From Flavobacteriaceae bacterium D16 (lineage in GTDB: Bacteria; Bacteroidota; Bacteroidia; Flavobacteriales; Flavobacteriaceae), in contig JAJTJC010000035.1 of NCBI GenBank assembly GCA_021295155.1, positions 1-64,000 of the forward strand: 64,000 nt of DNA, written 5' to 3'. A program made the position numbers and the translations under genes. The first letter of the stretch is position 1. Each line of letters begins with the position of its first letter. The notes under the pieces were generated by a model. The model saw only the letters and a list, made by a program, of their open reading frames with translations. It was not told the DNA's origin and did not search any database. Below, in pieces: positions 63,653 through 64,000 of the stretch.

Positions 63653-64000
63653 TTAATTAAATCGATGCCTGACCAGAATATCTTTTAAACTGTTTTTCAG
63701 GTCTTCTCCCGCGTCGTACACCATCTGTTCATTACTTGGGAAAGGAACCGCTCTTAAATTAACGAGCGCTATAAGATCGTCCTCCAGAGCGCGTTCATCG
63801 CCATTATAGTTCGCGTATATATGTTGAAAAATAAACTCACTGGATAAAGGGTAAGTGTTAACCTGTTGCTTGGTATTCAAGTCAATATAGCTTACCGTGC
63901 CCGTTACCATGGCCGCCTTGTGTTGTGTAAACTGGTAAAAGTTACAACGCACCGTCCTGAACTTGTCGACCTTGATTTCATTACCCAGGCTGTCCTTTAC
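63653..64000 (-). CDS. C-terminal part of an unrecognised protein, cut by the window edge
   Basis: The reading frame is open from the right edge to the stop at 63653 (116 residues), so a GTG at 63952 is not a convincing start and the gene continues outside the window. The visible part includes KVDKFRTVRCNFYQFTQHK, VTGTVSYIDLNTKQQ, and EFIFQHIYANYNGDERALEDD, followed by a C-terminal helical stretch ending LKDILVRHRFN. No family was recognised. Its function is not predicted. Confidence 0.7.
   Translation of the reverse strand, partial: VKDSLGNEIKVDKFRTVRCNFYQFTQHKAAMVTGTVSYIDLNTKQQVNTYPLSSEFIFQHIYANYNGDERALEDDLIALVNLRAVPFPSNEQMVYDAGEDLKNSLKDILVRHRFN

Overview
The window looks like the chromosome of a marine-type member of Flavobacteriaceae (Bacteroidota). 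The main reasons are PorP/SprF of the type IX secretion/gliding apparatus, several Bacteroidota-only conserved families (judged to be DUF6048, DUF6452, DUF6090, DUF6503, DUF6913 and DUF4835), a YtxJ bacillithiol-type protein, a long-form GAPDH, a flavobacterial gene order around bamD-rpoZ-coaBC-recN, and many promoter-like elements that fit the Bacteroidota consensus TTTG-N17-20-TAnnTTTG. Hand-counted lines of typical genes run about 42-53% GC. No insertion sequence, integrase, CRISPR array or tRNA gene was seen.

Layout. 1-505: a 5S rRNA gene (end of an rRNA operon), two terminators, and between them a strong hairpin plus an 18-bp copy of the 5S 3' end. 506-5913: membrane proteins (an unknown one, hemolysin III/PAQR, ZIP transporter), a THUMP-type rRNA methyltransferase, and two envelope proteins downstream of rlmD. 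5910-12743: rlmD, ornithine aminotransferase, rplS-trmD-GNAT, a coiled-coil membrane protein and GAPDH. 12862-23934: a DegP/HtrA protease, dapF-GNAT-mltG, a secreted lysozyme-fold protein, an RsmI-like methylase, a tyrosine phosphatase, dnaA, a thioesterase, then an IMPACT protein/DMT transporter/HAD phosphatase/ribD string. 24029-31780: prmC, ligA, a set of poorly known small proteins, an alcohol dehydrogenase, and a UshA-type 5'-nucleotidase split into two overlapping genes.

31848-38353 is one long rightward run (DUF6913, dapA, bamD, rpoZ, coaBC, DUF4835, recN). It is followed by fabI, etfB, etfA and an acyl-CoA dehydrogenase, which are clearly AT-richer (about 30-38% GC in counted lines) and use codons unlike their neighbours. 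The AT-rich character stops inside the first 120 bases of the next gene, a glycosyltransferase, which looks like a recombination mosaic. I consider this the most interesting feature of the window: an imported fabI-etfBA-acyl-CoA dehydrogenase segment joined to the resident backbone inside coding sequence. 43216-48160 continues with glycosyltransferase, YbbR-like protein, coaE and an RprX/RprY-like two-component pair.

48192-55407 is a leftward run of eight tightly packed genes (Gfo/Idh oxidoreductase, 3-hydroxyacyl-CoA dehydrogenase, DUF1015, YggS, an exonuclease/GIY-YIG fusion, a voltage-gated-type K+ channel, miaA, gluconokinase). The end carries pcm, smpB, a lipoprotein, a histidine phosphatase, a PorP/SprF protein with a coiled-coil and SPOR-like tail, a TetR regulator, clpB, ytxJ and a gene that runs off the right edge. 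No complete new defence or mobile system was found. Most of the window is ordinary core genome.
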